Below, in pieces: positions 36,024 to 44,899 of a stretch of DNA of 64,000 nucleotides. A model generated the notes under the pieces. It searched no databases, was not told the DNA's origin, and worked only from the letters and a program-made list of their open reading frames with translations. Source of the DNA: Terriglobales bacterium (lineage in GTDB: Bacteria > Acidobacteriota > Terriglobia > Terriglobales > Acidobacteriaceae); contig DATMPC010000090.1 of assembly GCA_035567895.1 (NCBI GenBank), positions 1-64,000 of the forward strand. The letters are read 5' to 3'. Both the position numbers and the translations under genes were made by a program. Each line of letters opens with the position of its first letter. Within the stretch, counting starts at the first letter, position 1.

Positions 36024-36134
36024 CCCCTCGCCTGAATATTTCACCATGGCGACACGGAGAACAGTGGGTTTAGTTGGTTCTTTTCTGGGGCCTGAGCGTT
36101 TTCGTCGTGAAAAGACGTTGTGTTTGCTATCGAT

Positions 36135-36842
36135 ATGCCTGTGGCGGATAATCAGGGGCTAGAGCCCGGTCCACGAGTGAATCTGCCCAACTACATTACG
36201 CTCAGCCGAATTTTTAGTGTGCCCATCTTCCTGTGGCTCCTCTCGGGCAGTGCTTTCTCGAGCTGGAAGGGCGAGAAGGAGTTAGTGGCGTCTGCGCTTT
36301 TTATCTTAGCCTCGATTACCGATGGTCTCGACGGTTATCTAGCGCGCAAAAGGGGCCAGGTTACGACCATCGGGATGCTGCTTGATCCCTTGGCAGACAA
36401 GCTCATGATTGCCGCGGCCTTTATCTCACTCGTCCAGTTCAATCCGCGCATCGTTCCGGCCTGGATGGCCGTAATCATCATCGGGCGCGAATTTCTGGTC
36501 AGTGGGTTGCGCGGAATTGCAGCCTCCGAGGGTTTCACCATTGAGGCGAGCGGTCTGGGAAAACTCAAAATGGTAGTGCAGATCGTGAGCGTGGTAGCCG
36601 CGATTCTTGACCATCGTTGGCTTACCTGGGACATTGGACCGTTCATCTTCCCCTTGGATCTGATTGCGCACTTGGCAATCTGGTTCATGGTAGGGGTTTC
36701 CATCGTCTCGGCCGTCGATTACTTTGTGGCGTTCTGGTCGAAGATTGACCGAAAAGCTTCGGAGCGCCGGCGACGTCGGCCCTTTGTCCTTACTCGCCGC
36801 AAACGTCAGGAGCTTCCGCCCGAAGTGCAGCCGAATCGGTAA
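36135..36842 (+). CDS. pgsA: PgsA, CDP-diacylglycerol-glycerol-3-phosphate phosphatidyltransferase
   Basis: About 235 aa. Membrane enzyme of phosphatidylglycerol synthesis. The CDP-alcohol phosphatidyltransferase signature is SITDGLDGYLARKRGQ and continues with GMLLDPLADKLM (DG-AR-G-D-D). About five helices are visible. GREFLVSGLRGIAASEG is a PgsA-type loop. The N-terminus is a short leader before NLPNYITLSRIFSVPI. The C-terminal 40 residues are Arg-rich. GTG 36120 is an alternative start; no clear ribosome site decides between them. Confidence 0.9.
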   Translation: MPVADNQGLEPGPRVNLPNYITLSRIFSVPIFLWLLSGSAFSSWKGEKELVASALFILASITDGLDGYLARKRGQVTTIGMLLDPLADKLMIAAAFISLVQFNPRIVPAWMAVIIIGREFLVSGLRGIAASEGFTIEASGLGKLKMVVQIVSVVAAILDHRWLTWDIGPFIFPLDLIAHLAIWFMVGVSIVSAVDYFVAFWSKIDRKASERRRRRPFVLTRRKRQELPPEVQPNR

Positions 36843-36896
36843 AGTTACTCTGTCATGTCCTCGATCAATCGTCCCCGTCGCGCAGTTGATTAAGAT

Positions 36897-37205
36897 ATGA
36901 ATATGTCGTCGATTGAGATGAAGGAGATCCGCGTTCCCTCAGCTTTGATTCTTGAGCGCCGTCCGTCGGTTCTTTACACACTTCTGAAGTCCTGCGCTAC
37001 AGCGCTGGGCTTGGCAGTAATCTCATTCTTTATCTTGAACGCATCGGCGATAGCGATCCTGGCCATCCTCAGCGTCGTACGACGTAAAGCGCTCGACTTC
37101 TCGATTGCGTATCGATACTTTGCGGCGCCTTCGGCCCTGGGCATTTTTGTGATCGCGCTGGTAGGATCGCTAATCTTCTTCTTTCGGGAACGCAATCGCA
37201 GATAA
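36897..37205 (+). CDS. Small membrane protein coupled to the Kdo hydroxylase gene, 102 aa
   Basis: Two hydrophobic helices (TALGLAVISFFILNASAIAILAILSVV and FAAPSALGIFVIALVGSLIFFF) with basic ends (RRKALD, RERNRR). I do not recognise the family. It ends two bases before the Kdo hydroxylase-like ATG, so it is probably made together with that enzyme and could be its membrane partner; this is inference. Confidence 0.6.
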   Translation: MNMSSIEMKEIRVPSALILERRPSVLYTLLKSCATALGLAVISFFILNASAIAILAILSVVRRKALDFSIAYRYFAAPSALGIFVIALVGSLIFFFRERNRR

Positions 37206-37207
37206 CG

Positions 37208-38131
37208 ATGCAACTCATCACCATTCCCACTGCGGAGCTTACGGCAACGACTCGGAGTCCAGAGCGGCTACGGGAGTACTGCGCGCAACTCGAAACCGGC
37301 GACATCATCTTCTTTCCCGAGACTCCAATCAAGATTGCGCAGGACGATCTCGACTTTCTACTCGGGCATCAACACGTCTTCGGCACTTTCCATAAAAACA
37401 TTGCCTATCGCCCACTGGAAGATCGCATTACCGGCTTCGAGTCGGCGGAACCCTCAACGGCTGAGCGTCTCCGCAGGATCATGTCTCGATACTCAAAAGA
37501 TGTGATCGATTTCCTGGGCGGATTCCTTGGGCCGTACCGGTCGCAGTGGAAAGTGGACTATGCCAGCTATCGCCCGGAGGAAGAAGCCGGGCGGGATCTA
37601 GCTCTGCGGAAGCGCAACGACCTGCTACACACCGACGCCTTTCCCACTCGCCCGACGCACGGCGATCGCATTCTGCGCTTCTTCAACAACATCAATCCAG
37701 AAAAGACGCGGAACTGGATCACAACGGACACCTTCGATGTGCTCGTGGAAAAGATGCGTGCAGGCAAGCTGAATGGCGGCAGCTCAGTGCAACTTCCTTC
37801 ATCGATGTCGATGCCCGCCATGAAACGCGCGCTGGCAACGATTGGTTTCGGAGCGCTGGTTCCGTCATTGAAACGCTCGCCCTACGACGACTTCATGATG
37901 CGCTTCCACAATTATCTGAAAGAGAACTCAGGCTTTCAGCAAAAGTGCCCTAAGCAGCATTGGGAGTTCCCTCCGGGTTCTAGCTGGATGGTCTATACCG
38001 ACATGGTGAGTCACGCTGTTCTGTCAGGTCAGTTTGCGTTGGAACAGACCTTAATCGTTGCGAAACAGGCCATGGTCACACCGGAGAAATCGCCGTACGG
38101 TGTGCTGGCGAAGTTGGCCACTGCGCATTAG
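37208..38131 (+). CDS. kdoO: Kdo hydroxylase-like Fe(II)/2-oxoglutarate enzyme
   Basis: 307 aa. The fold matches Kdo 3-hydroxylase (KdoO/PF11004): ETGDIIFFPETP, HKNIAYRP, SYRPEEEAGRDLALRKRNDLLHTDAFPTRPTHGDRILRFFNN. HTD with a later His provides the iron site. The enzyme hydroxylates 3-deoxy-D-manno-octulosonic acid of LPS inner core. It follows the small membrane protein by 2 bases and precedes a DUF2238 gene. Acidobacteria make LPS, so the assignment is in keeping. Confidence 0.85.
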   Translation: MQLITIPTAELTATTRSPERLREYCAQLETGDIIFFPETPIKIAQDDLDFLLGHQHVFGTFHKNIAYRPLEDRITGFESAEPSTAERLRRIMSRYSKDVIDFLGGFLGPYRSQWKVDYASYRPEEEAGRDLALRKRNDLLHTDAFPTRPTHGDRILRFFNNINPEKTRNWITTDTFDVLVEKMRAGKLNGGSSVQLPSSMSMPAMKRALATIGFGALVPSLKRSPYDDFMMRFHNYLKENSGFQQKCPKQHWEFPPGSSWMVYTDMVSHAVLSGQFALEQTLIVAKQAMVTPEKSPYGVLAKLATAH

Positions 38132-38211
38132 TTGGCTGTCTCTCTCTTTTAGTCCTGGATTAGCGTGGCGTTGCCTTGCGTAGCTGGTAAGATGCAACAA
38201 CGCCAAATCCA

Positions 38212-38883
38212 ATGAGCACAGCCGCCTCCGCTGTTCCTCACGAGTCTCGAGTTCCCGGTTCGCATCTGTTCCTGCTCTTTGTTTGGGCAATCTGGCTGAT
38301 CTGGTCGGCGATTCGTCCTCACGACTATCTAACCTGGACGCTGGAAGTGTTCCCCGCCGTGTTCGGTATGGCAGCTCTACTGGCCATCTACAACCGCTTT
38401 CGCTTTACGACACTGGTATACACGCTGATCGTGTTGCATTGCGGGATTCTGTTTGTCGGCGGGCACTATACCTATGCCGAAGTTCCACTCTTCAACTGGA
38501 TTCGCGACCACTTTCATCTCGCTCGTAACGATTACGATCGTGTCGGTCACTTTGCGCAGGGATTCGTGCCATACATAGTTGCGCGAGAAGTCGCGATTCG
38601 GCGGAGGATCTTCAGAACCAGGGGTTGGCGAATTTTCTTCTGCATAGCCATGTGTCTCGGCATTAGCGCACTATACGAGTTGATCGAGTGGCAGTCTGCG
38701 GTGATTGGAGGCGCTTCAGCCAATGCCTTTTTGGGAACGCAAGGCGATCCGTGGGACACGCAGGAGGACATGGCAACGGCATTGTTTGGGGCGGCAATCT
38801 CTGGGCCCGTTTTAAGGCGCTTACATGATCGCGCACTGGCAACGCTTACCGAAACGAATGCGCCTGGCACCTTGACGAACTAA
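38212..38883 (+). CDS. DUF2238 / YjdF-like membrane protein
   Basis: 223 aa with about six membrane helices. Family-typical regions are HYTYAEVPLFNWI, NDYDRVGHFAQGFVPYIVARE, ALYELIEWQSAV and FLGTQGDPWDTQEDMATALFGA. The function of the family is not known. It has ATG at 38212 and its own short leader. It lies at the end of the plus-strand run and converges on the VanX-like gene. Confidence 0.88.
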   Translation: MSTAASAVPHESRVPGSHLFLLFVWAIWLIWSAIRPHDYLTWTLEVFPAVFGMAALLAIYNRFRFTTLVYTLIVLHCGILFVGGHYTYAEVPLFNWIRDHFHLARNDYDRVGHFAQGFVPYIVAREVAIRRRIFRTRGWRIFFCIAMCLGISALYELIEWQSAVIGGASANAFLGTQGDPWDTQEDMATALFGAAISGPVLRRLHDRALATLTETNAPGTLTN

Positions 38884-38945
38884 GCTCTGCTTTGCAGCAC
38901 AGACCAGGATGGCTGTGCTGAAACGGCAACCAAGGGCTCGGATGG

Positions 38946-39743
38946 TTACTGCACTGCGCGCTGTGTTTTGCTGGCTCTCGCGCCACCTTGTCCACCACCC
39001 ACGTCTTCAAAGCGGACATTCATGATCGGATACTCTTTCCAGTCTTTGTAGTCGTAGTGCCACCACTCGTTCGGGTATATCGTGAACCCTTCTGACTCCA
39101 TTGCGCCGCGCAGCGTGGCGCGATGTTGTCGCTCTTCCGCGGTACCACCCGGATACTCGGGAAAGGATCGGGGTGTCATCTCGTCGTAGATACTGGGCAT
39201 TGATACCTCCCGACCCGTCTTCAAGTCGTAAATGCTCAGGTCGACGGCACAGCCCCTATTGTGTTTGGAGCCGGTTGCCGGGTCGGCAACGAAAATCTTT
39301 TTGTCATCGGGCGTGGCGTCCCAAAACATTTTGGTCACGTACCAGGGACGATAGGCATCGTGAATCACGACTCCATAGCCTTCCGCATGTAATTTCTGAT
39401 TCGCGCGTATCAGGGCCTCGGCTGCCGGGCGCTGAAGGAAGGCCCGCGCCTGCGAATACATCGGCGTACCGAGAAAGTTCTGGTTAGTTGCGTAACGAAT
39501 GTCGAGCTTGATCGTGGGGTCGAGCTTTACCACCTCGACCAGATCGGGACTGCGGAACGGGCCAGCTTCGACAGGAGGGACGGCTTGTAGGGCTTCCGCC
39601 CGCAACACCTCCACGGGTCGCTGCGGTCTGAGATGAAAGATACCGTCACTGATCTCCTGGCTCGGTTGAACACGGCCGGCATGTAGCAGCGTTCCGCAGG
39701 AGATGAACAGAACGAGGCTCAGACGCAATCGGGGGGTGGTCAC
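38946..39743 (-). CDS. Secreted D-Ala-D-Ala dipeptidase, VanX/DdpX type
   Basis: 265 aa with signal peptide (SLVLFISCGTLLHAG). The zinc and catalytic signature is GSKHNRGCAVDLS (SxHxxGxAxD), plus EWWHYDY at the end. YGVVIHDAYRPWYVTKMFW is the substrate-pocket arginine region. The enzyme splits D-alanyl-D-alanine. In a non-resistant context it serves peptidoglycan recycling. It is not next to vanH/vanA, so it is not a resistance cluster. It overlaps no neighbour. Confidence 0.92.
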   Translation of the reverse strand: MTTPRLRLSLVLFISCGTLLHAGRVQPSQEISDGIFHLRPQRPVEVLRAEALQAVPPVEAGPFRSPDLVEVVKLDPTIKLDIRYATNQNFLGTPMYSQARAFLQRPAAEALIRANQKLHAEGYGVVIHDAYRPWYVTKMFWDATPDDKKIFVADPATGSKHNRGCAVDLSIYDLKTGREVSMPSIYDEMTPRSFPEYPGGTAEERQHRATLRGAMESEGFTIYPNEWWHYDYKDWKEYPIMNVRFEDVGGGQGGARASKTQRAVQ

Positions 39744-39804
39744 GTGCGCCTTCTCCTTTTGCAGACTAATACTCCAATCACGCTACAAAGGTTTCATCTT
39801 TCTT

Positions 39805-42800
39805 TTACTGCCTTTCCTCCGTATTTGGAGCTTCATCAGGATTTGGACTGGATGATGGCCCACTGGCAGCCGAGGCAGACGTATCCAGGATGATCGCCGG
39901 AACATCCTGCTGACGAACTAGTTGGTTGAACGCGGCAATGTCATTTTTTACAACCTGATCCCATCGCCCAACCTGCTCATCGCTGCGCTGCTTCAACATG
40001 TCGAATACCTGGTAAGACTGTCCTGTAGGTGCCGCATCTGCAGTAGATACGGATCCCGCCAGAGCTACAAGTTCGTTGTTGAGCCGGATGGGATAGTTCA
40101 GGACGTCTTGCGAACTCTTGGCCTTTGACTGGATCAGCGCGTCCTGAATTGGATCGATCTTCTGCTGCAATTTCTTGCCGGCGTCGCGAACCGCTTTGCC
40201 GTGATCATCTTTGGGCAGGCGCTTGTCCAAATCGTCGATCTGCTTCTTTACGCTGTTGATCTGATTCACGGCATCGTCTACCTTGCTCACTTGATCGCGA
40301 ATTTGGAGAAGCAGGTCGAATTGCTTTTGCAGATCGGCTTGCGTCACCTGGAGGCGCGGATCGCCTTTGATCTCAAGTGGCTGGGTGTAGCTCTTACCAC
40401 GCACCGTGAGACGTACCTGATAGCTTCCCGGAACTGCAACTGGACCCGAATTGCTTCCACCCCAGAGAATCGCGCCCGGAACCTTGGTGGAATCCTCATA
40501 ACGCAGATTCCACACAAAGCGATTGAGTCCAGCGTTTCCAGTTGGATTTGCCGGCTGCTGGCGGGAAAAGCCTTCGCCCGCTTCTTCACTCTGCGCTTCA
40601 GTTACGCTCGGCTGCTTCGGCGGGAAAGTACGAATTACCTTGCCGCCGGCATCGAGGATCTCGACAGTGACATGTTCCTCTTTTGGTTTTGCGCCGGAAA
40701 CTTCGCGGGTGGACTCCTGTTTCTGCGCTTCCGTCTTCGCGCCAGTTGGTGCGTTAGCTTGCGGAGTTCCAGGTTCTTTCGCGGCGGCTGCTTCTTGTGT
40801 AGCTGTAGGCGCAGCCTCCGTTGCCGCCGTAGCTTGCTGCCCTTCTTTAGACCCCTCGGGCTTCTCTGGATTCAAAGCGGTCTTCAGCGTGTAGTAAATA
40901 ATTGCGCCGCTCGGAGGATTCTGACCGATGTTGCCGCCGCGTCCGCCGCCACCGCCCCCAAAACCGCCGCCAAAATAGCGATACGCAGTCGACGGTTTGT
41001 ACAGGGTCATGTCCGCGTTCGCCTGGTCGGCCTTGTATTCACGAAGAGGCGTAATGTCGTCAAGCGCCCAGAAAGCCCGGCCGTGAGTGGCGACCACAAG
41101 GTCACGGTCGGTGATCGCCAGATCGCGCATCGAACTCATGGGCAGATTGCGTTGCAAAGATCGCCAGTGCGCACCGTCGTCAAAAGACACGTACACACCG
41201 ATTTCAGTAGCGGCATACAGCAAACCTTCCCGCTTTGGATCCTCGCGAATGGCGCGCACCGTGGCTCCCGCCGGAAGATCGCCGCTCACTCGCTTCCAGC
41301 TCTTGCCGAAGTCAGTAGTCTTGAATGCATAGGGACCCCAGTCGTCCGACTCATGACGATCGACGGCGACATACGCTGTTCCAGCATTGAAGTGTCCAGA
41401 TTCGATCAGACTGATGCGACTGTAGTGAAAGATCGGTCCATTGCCGGCATCCGGTAGATCTTTGGGTGTCACGTTCGCCCAATTTTTTCCGCCATCGATC
41501 GTGATGTGAACGAGTCCGTCGTCGCTGCCGGCCCAGATCGCTCCTGCCTGCAACGGTGATTCGGCAATCGTGAAGACGGTTCCGTAGTACTCGGCGCTGG
41601 TGTTGTCCTGAGTGATTGGGCCTCCCGACGACTGCTGTGTGCGCTTGTCGTTGCGCGTGAGGTCAGGACTGATCTCCTGCCAGTGATACCCGCGGTCCGT
41701 CGTCTTCAACACCACCTGAGCGCCGTGGTAGATCACATTGGGATCGTGTGGAGAGATCACGATCGGTGCGGTCCACTGAAATCGATATTTAAGATCTACG
41801 TCGCCGTGACCCATAGGATTCAGTGGCCAAGCGTTCATCTCACGCTCCGTGCCCAGTTCCTTATTGAATTCTGTGATGCTGCCGTCATAGCAGCCTGCGT
41901 ATACGATGTTGGCGTCCTTCGGATAGGGAGCGATATATCCGCTTTCGCATCCGCCTACCGGGTTCCAGTCAGTGCGATCAATCCCAAAATGGTTCGTGGC
42001 GCTGGCTATGCCGACCGAGGTATTGTCCTGCTGTGAGCCGTAAATACGATATGGGAACTGGTTGTCGACGATCACGTGATAGAACTGCGCGGTAGGCTGG
42101 TTGTCTTGCGATGTCCAGTGCAGACCGCCATCGGTGCTGACGTCCGCGCCGCCATCGTTCGAGTTGATCAGGCGCTTTGGATTAGTAGGGTCGATCCATA
42201 ATCCGTGATTGTCACCATGCGGCGTGGTGAGCTGAGTGAAGGTCTTGCCGCCGTCGATCGAGCGATACGATCCCGTGTTGAGGATGTAGACGACATCAGG
42301 ATTCTTCGGGTCGGCGAAGACGTGCGTGTAGTACCAGGCGCGCTGGCGGAAGCGATGATCGTCGTTGATCAAGCGCCAGTGTTCGCCACCATCGTCGGAG
42401 CGATACAGGCCACCTTTGTCGTTTTCGACCAACGCATACACGCGGTTTGGTTCTGCGGAAACGGCAACGCCGATTCTTCCTAGAACTCCTCCAGTAGGGA
42501 AGCCGTTGCCTTTGACTTGCTGCCATGTGGTGCCGCCATCGGCTGAGCGATAGAGCCCGCTGCCTGCGCCGCCGCTGACCATTGAGTACGGCGTGCGGTA
42601 TGCCTGCCACAATGCCGCGTACAGGACGCTAGGATTCGACGGATCGAAGACTACATCGATCGCTCCGGTCTGATCGTCCTTGTAAAGGACCTTCTGCCAG
42701 GTCTTGCCTCCGTCGGTCGAGCGAAACACCCCCCGATCTGCGTTGCGTCCGTAGGCATGTCCCAAAGCCGCCACAAAAACGATATCGGGATTCCTTGGGT

Positions 42801-43332
42801 GAATGGCAAGGCGGCCAATGTGACGCGTATCTTCGAGTCCGACGGCGTGCCAGGTCTTGCCGGCATCGGTGCTCTTGTACATCCCATTGCCTTGCAGGAT
42901 GTTGTTGCGAATGCATGCTTCGCCGGTGCCGACGTAGATGACATTCGGATCCGACTCAGCCACTGCGATGGCTCCAACGGATGAGAACTTCTCTTTGTCC
43001 GACATCGGACCCCAATTCAGTCCGCCATCGGTTGTCTTCCACACGCCACCGCCAACTCCGCCGAAGTAATAGGTGTTGGGTTCGCCAACTACTCCGGAGA
43101 CCGCGAGCACCCGTCCGCCCCGAAATGGGCCCACCAATCTCCAGTTAAGACCCTTGAATAGCGGATCCTCCTCAGTCTTCGCCTTCCCCTCCGCAACTGT
43201 AGCTGGGGCAGCAGAAGGTACCTCAGCTGTAGGAGCATTTTTCTTTTTCGAGGACTTTTGCGCGGAAAGGAAAGACGTCGGAAGAAGCAACAGGCAGGAG
43301 ATAACGCACAACCGGCGCAGAACAAGGCTCAT
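39805..43332 (-). CDS. Large BNR/sortilin-type beta-propeller exoprotein
   Basis: 1175 aa with signal peptide (MSLVLRRLCVISCLLLLPTSFLSAQ). Residues about 55-760 form two propeller domains with repeated Asp-box motifs (STDGGKTW, SADGGTTW, STDGGLHW, TTDFGKSW). The WRLVGPFRGGRV start is typical of the 'glycosyl hydrolase' group in acidobacteria and bacteroidetes. A Gly-rich loop, an Ala/Thr/Glu linker (about 830-900) and an all-helical C-terminal domain (about 1000-1140, ITQADLQKQFDLLLQIRDQV...) follow. Sialidase catalytic residues are not seen, so hydrolase activity is doubtful. It may bind or process a polymer outside the cell. Confidence 0.85.
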   Translation of the reverse strand: MSLVLRRLCVISCLLLLPTSFLSAQKSSKKKNAPTAEVPSAAPATVAEGKAKTEEDPLFKGLNWRLVGPFRGGRVLAVSGVVGEPNTYYFGGVGGGVWKTTDGGLNWGPMSDKEKFSSVGAIAVAESDPNVIYVGTGEACIRNNILQGNGMYKSTDAGKTWHAVGLEDTRHIGRLAIHPRNPDIVFVAALGHAYGRNADRGVFRSTDGGKTWQKVLYKDDQTGAIDVVFDPSNPSVLYAALWQAYRTPYSMVSGGAGSGLYRSADGGTTWQQVKGNGFPTGGVLGRIGVAVSAEPNRVYALVENDKGGLYRSDDGGEHWRLINDDHRFRQRAWYYTHVFADPKNPDVVYILNTGSYRSIDGGKTFTQLTTPHGDNHGLWIDPTNPKRLINSNDGGADVSTDGGLHWTSQDNQPTAQFYHVIVDNQFPYRIYGSQQDNTSVGIASATNHFGIDRTDWNPVGGCESGYIAPYPKDANIVYAGCYDGSITEFNKELGTEREMNAWPLNPMGHGDVDLKYRFQWTAPIVISPHDPNVIYHGAQVVLKTTDRGYHWQEISPDLTRNDKRTQQSSGGPITQDNTSAEYYGTVFTIAESPLQAGAIWAGSDDGLVHITIDGGKNWANVTPKDLPDAGNGPIFHYSRISLIESGHFNAGTAYVAVDRHESDDWGPYAFKTTDFGKSWKRVSGDLPAGATVRAIREDPKREGLLYAATEIGVYVSFDDGAHWRSLQRNLPMSSMRDLAITDRDLVVATHGRAFWALDDITPLREYKADQANADMTLYKPSTAYRYFGGGFGGGGGGRGGNIGQNPPSGAIIYYTLKTALNPEKPEGSKEGQQATAATEAAPTATQEAAAAKEPGTPQANAPTGAKTEAQKQESTREVSGAKPKEEHVTVEILDAGGKVIRTFPPKQPSVTEAQSEEAGEGFSRQQPANPTGNAGLNRFVWNLRYEDSTKVPGAILWGGSNSGPVAVPGSYQVRLTVRGKSYTQPLEIKGDPRLQVTQADLQKQFDLLLQIRDQVSKVDDAVNQINSVKKQIDDLDKRLPKDDHGKAVRDAGKKLQQKIDPIQDALIQSKAKSSQDVLNYPIRLNNELVALAGSVSTADAAPTGQSYQVFDMLKQRSDEQVGRWDQVVKNDIAAFNQLVRQQDVPAIILDTSASAASGPSSSPNPDEAPNTEERQ

Positions 43333-43492
43333 CAGTATGGCTCCAACAATGAAATCGAAACGGATATGCTAAGGCTTCGTTGGGAAAAGGGAAAGGGCGA
43401 CAGTTTCACGGGATGGGTTGACTGAACATTACTGACGCTTCGCCTGAAGGTTCGGAGGCCGAGAGCGTGCCGCGTCGCACCTGTGTCGCCAT

Positions 43493-44899
43493 TCACTGCA
43501 AGGTGGCGTGAGAATCCAGCGGCAAACGAAGCGTGGCTTGGCAGCCACGCACGTCCTTACGATTTTCCAGCGTAAGAGTCCCGCCGTGCGCCTCCGCGAT
43601 CTGTCGGCTCAACACCAGACCAATTCCGCTTCCGCCAGACTTCGTGGTGAAGAAGGGTACGAATAGATTGTTGCTGTTTAACAGCCCGGGGCCCTGATCG
43701 CGAATGAAGACCTCGACGGAGAGTCCGTTCACTCCCCAGCCAACTTGCACCGAACCTGGGGTGCGGATTGAAGGATCGAGAGAGGCGTCCACGGCATTCC
43801 TCACGACGTTGATCAGCAGCTGCTCCAGCTGATCGGGATCGCCATCGAGCGTGACCTCGTCACCCGGCACTACTTCAACCGGCAAGCGAGCCTCTACTCC
43901 TGCAGCGTGACGTACAAGCGATCCAATTTGAACTTTGCTGAACGTCGGAGCCGGGAGCCGGGCCAGCTTTGTATACGCCTGCATGAAGCGACTCAGGGCG
44001 TCAGCACGGCTCTCGATTACCTCGAGGCCACGTTCCACATCCTGATTCCAATCCTCAGGACGATTGGGGCGCGATGCTAACGAACGGAGAGTCCCGGCGA
44101 TCGATTTGATCGGCGCAAGGGAGTTGTTCAGTTCATGTCCAAGCACCCGGATCAAGCGCTGCCACGCCTGCCGCTCTTCCTCACGCAGAGCACGACTGAG
44201 ATCGGAGATAAGCAGCAGTTGATGCGGCACGCCGCGTTCACGAAACGAAGTCTGTTGAATCGCCCAGCGTCCTTCGCGGCCGGGAAAGCTCATCCGGATT
44301 GTGCGTCCGCCGGGTTGGTTGAGCAGGCTATCCAGACGGAGTTCATGAGCGCTGCGTCCCATCATTCGCTCCTGGGTCATGCCCATGAGCTGCTCACCAG
44401 CGCGATTCACGATGCGAAGCCGCTGCTGGGGATCGAAAGTAAAGACAGCAACATCAATCTCCATCAGCACTTTCTTCAGGAGTGCGACAGCCTCCATCGA
44501 TCCGAGGCGCTGGCCCTGAAGCGTATCTGAGAGAGCGTTGATCTCGAGAACAAGCTCACCGAGAGCATCGTTGCGGCTGGCGCGTCGCGCGCGAAAGGAA
44601 AAATCCTCCTCGCGCAGCGCGGCTACCATGTTGGAGAGTGTTTGCATGGGGCGAACCACCTGAGCCCGCAGTGAGAAAGCGCCGATAAGCCAGGCGAGTA
44701 CCAGGAAGAAGGTGAGCGTCCATTGGGTCTGCGAGGAGAAGTTGCCGAGCCAAAGCATCAGCTCGCAAACACCTAAAGGAAACAGGCCAGCGAAAAGCGC
44801 ATACAACACAAAGCGCCTCTCGAAGCTCATCTTTTTTTTCTTTTTGCGCTGAGAAGATGTCGCTACGGTATGCCCGAAGATGTCGAGCTCAGAGGCCAT
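43493..44899 (-). CDS. NtrY-type sensor histidine kinase
   Basis: 468 aa. Two membrane helices lie in residues 29-74. A HAMP-like linker (RAQVVRPMQTLSNMVAALR) and a PAS domain (AVFTFDPQQRLRIVNRAGEQLMG) follow. The kinase core has H box LIRVLGHELNNSLAPIKSIAG, N box LINVVRNAVDA, G1 RDQGPGLL and G2 SGGSGIGLVLSRQIAEAHGG. The start overlaps the end of the regulator gene by 11 bases, so they are a two-component pair. The poly-Lys run QRKKKKK after residue 17 is encoded by an A-rich tract and could slip; ATG at residue 24 is an alternative start. Confidence 0.93.
   Translation of the reverse strand: MASELDIFGHTVATSSQRKKKKKMSFERRFVLYALFAGLFPLGVCELMLWLGNFSSQTQWTLTFFLVLAWLIGAFSLRAQVVRPMQTLSNMVAALREEDFSFRARRASRNDALGELVLEINALSDTLQGQRLGSMEAVALLKKVLMEIDVAVFTFDPQQRLRIVNRAGEQLMGMTQERMMGRSAHELRLDSLLNQPGGRTIRMSFPGREGRWAIQQTSFRERGVPHQLLLISDLSRALREEERQAWQRLIRVLGHELNNSLAPIKSIAGTLRSLASRPNRPEDWNQDVERGLEVIESRADALSRFMQAYTKLARLPAPTFSKVQIGSLVRHAAGVEARLPVEVVPGDEVTLDGDPDQLEQLLINVVRNAVDASLDPSIRTPGSVQVGWGVNGLSVEVFIRDQGPGLLNSNNLFVPFFTTKSGGSGIGLVLSRQIAEAHGGTLTLENRKDVRGCQATLRLPLDSHATLQ

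Noticed and set aside
40201-41457. A 418-codon plus-strand frame
   Set aside because: It is antisense to the BNR protein gene; the Asp-box motifs on the minus strand are decisive.
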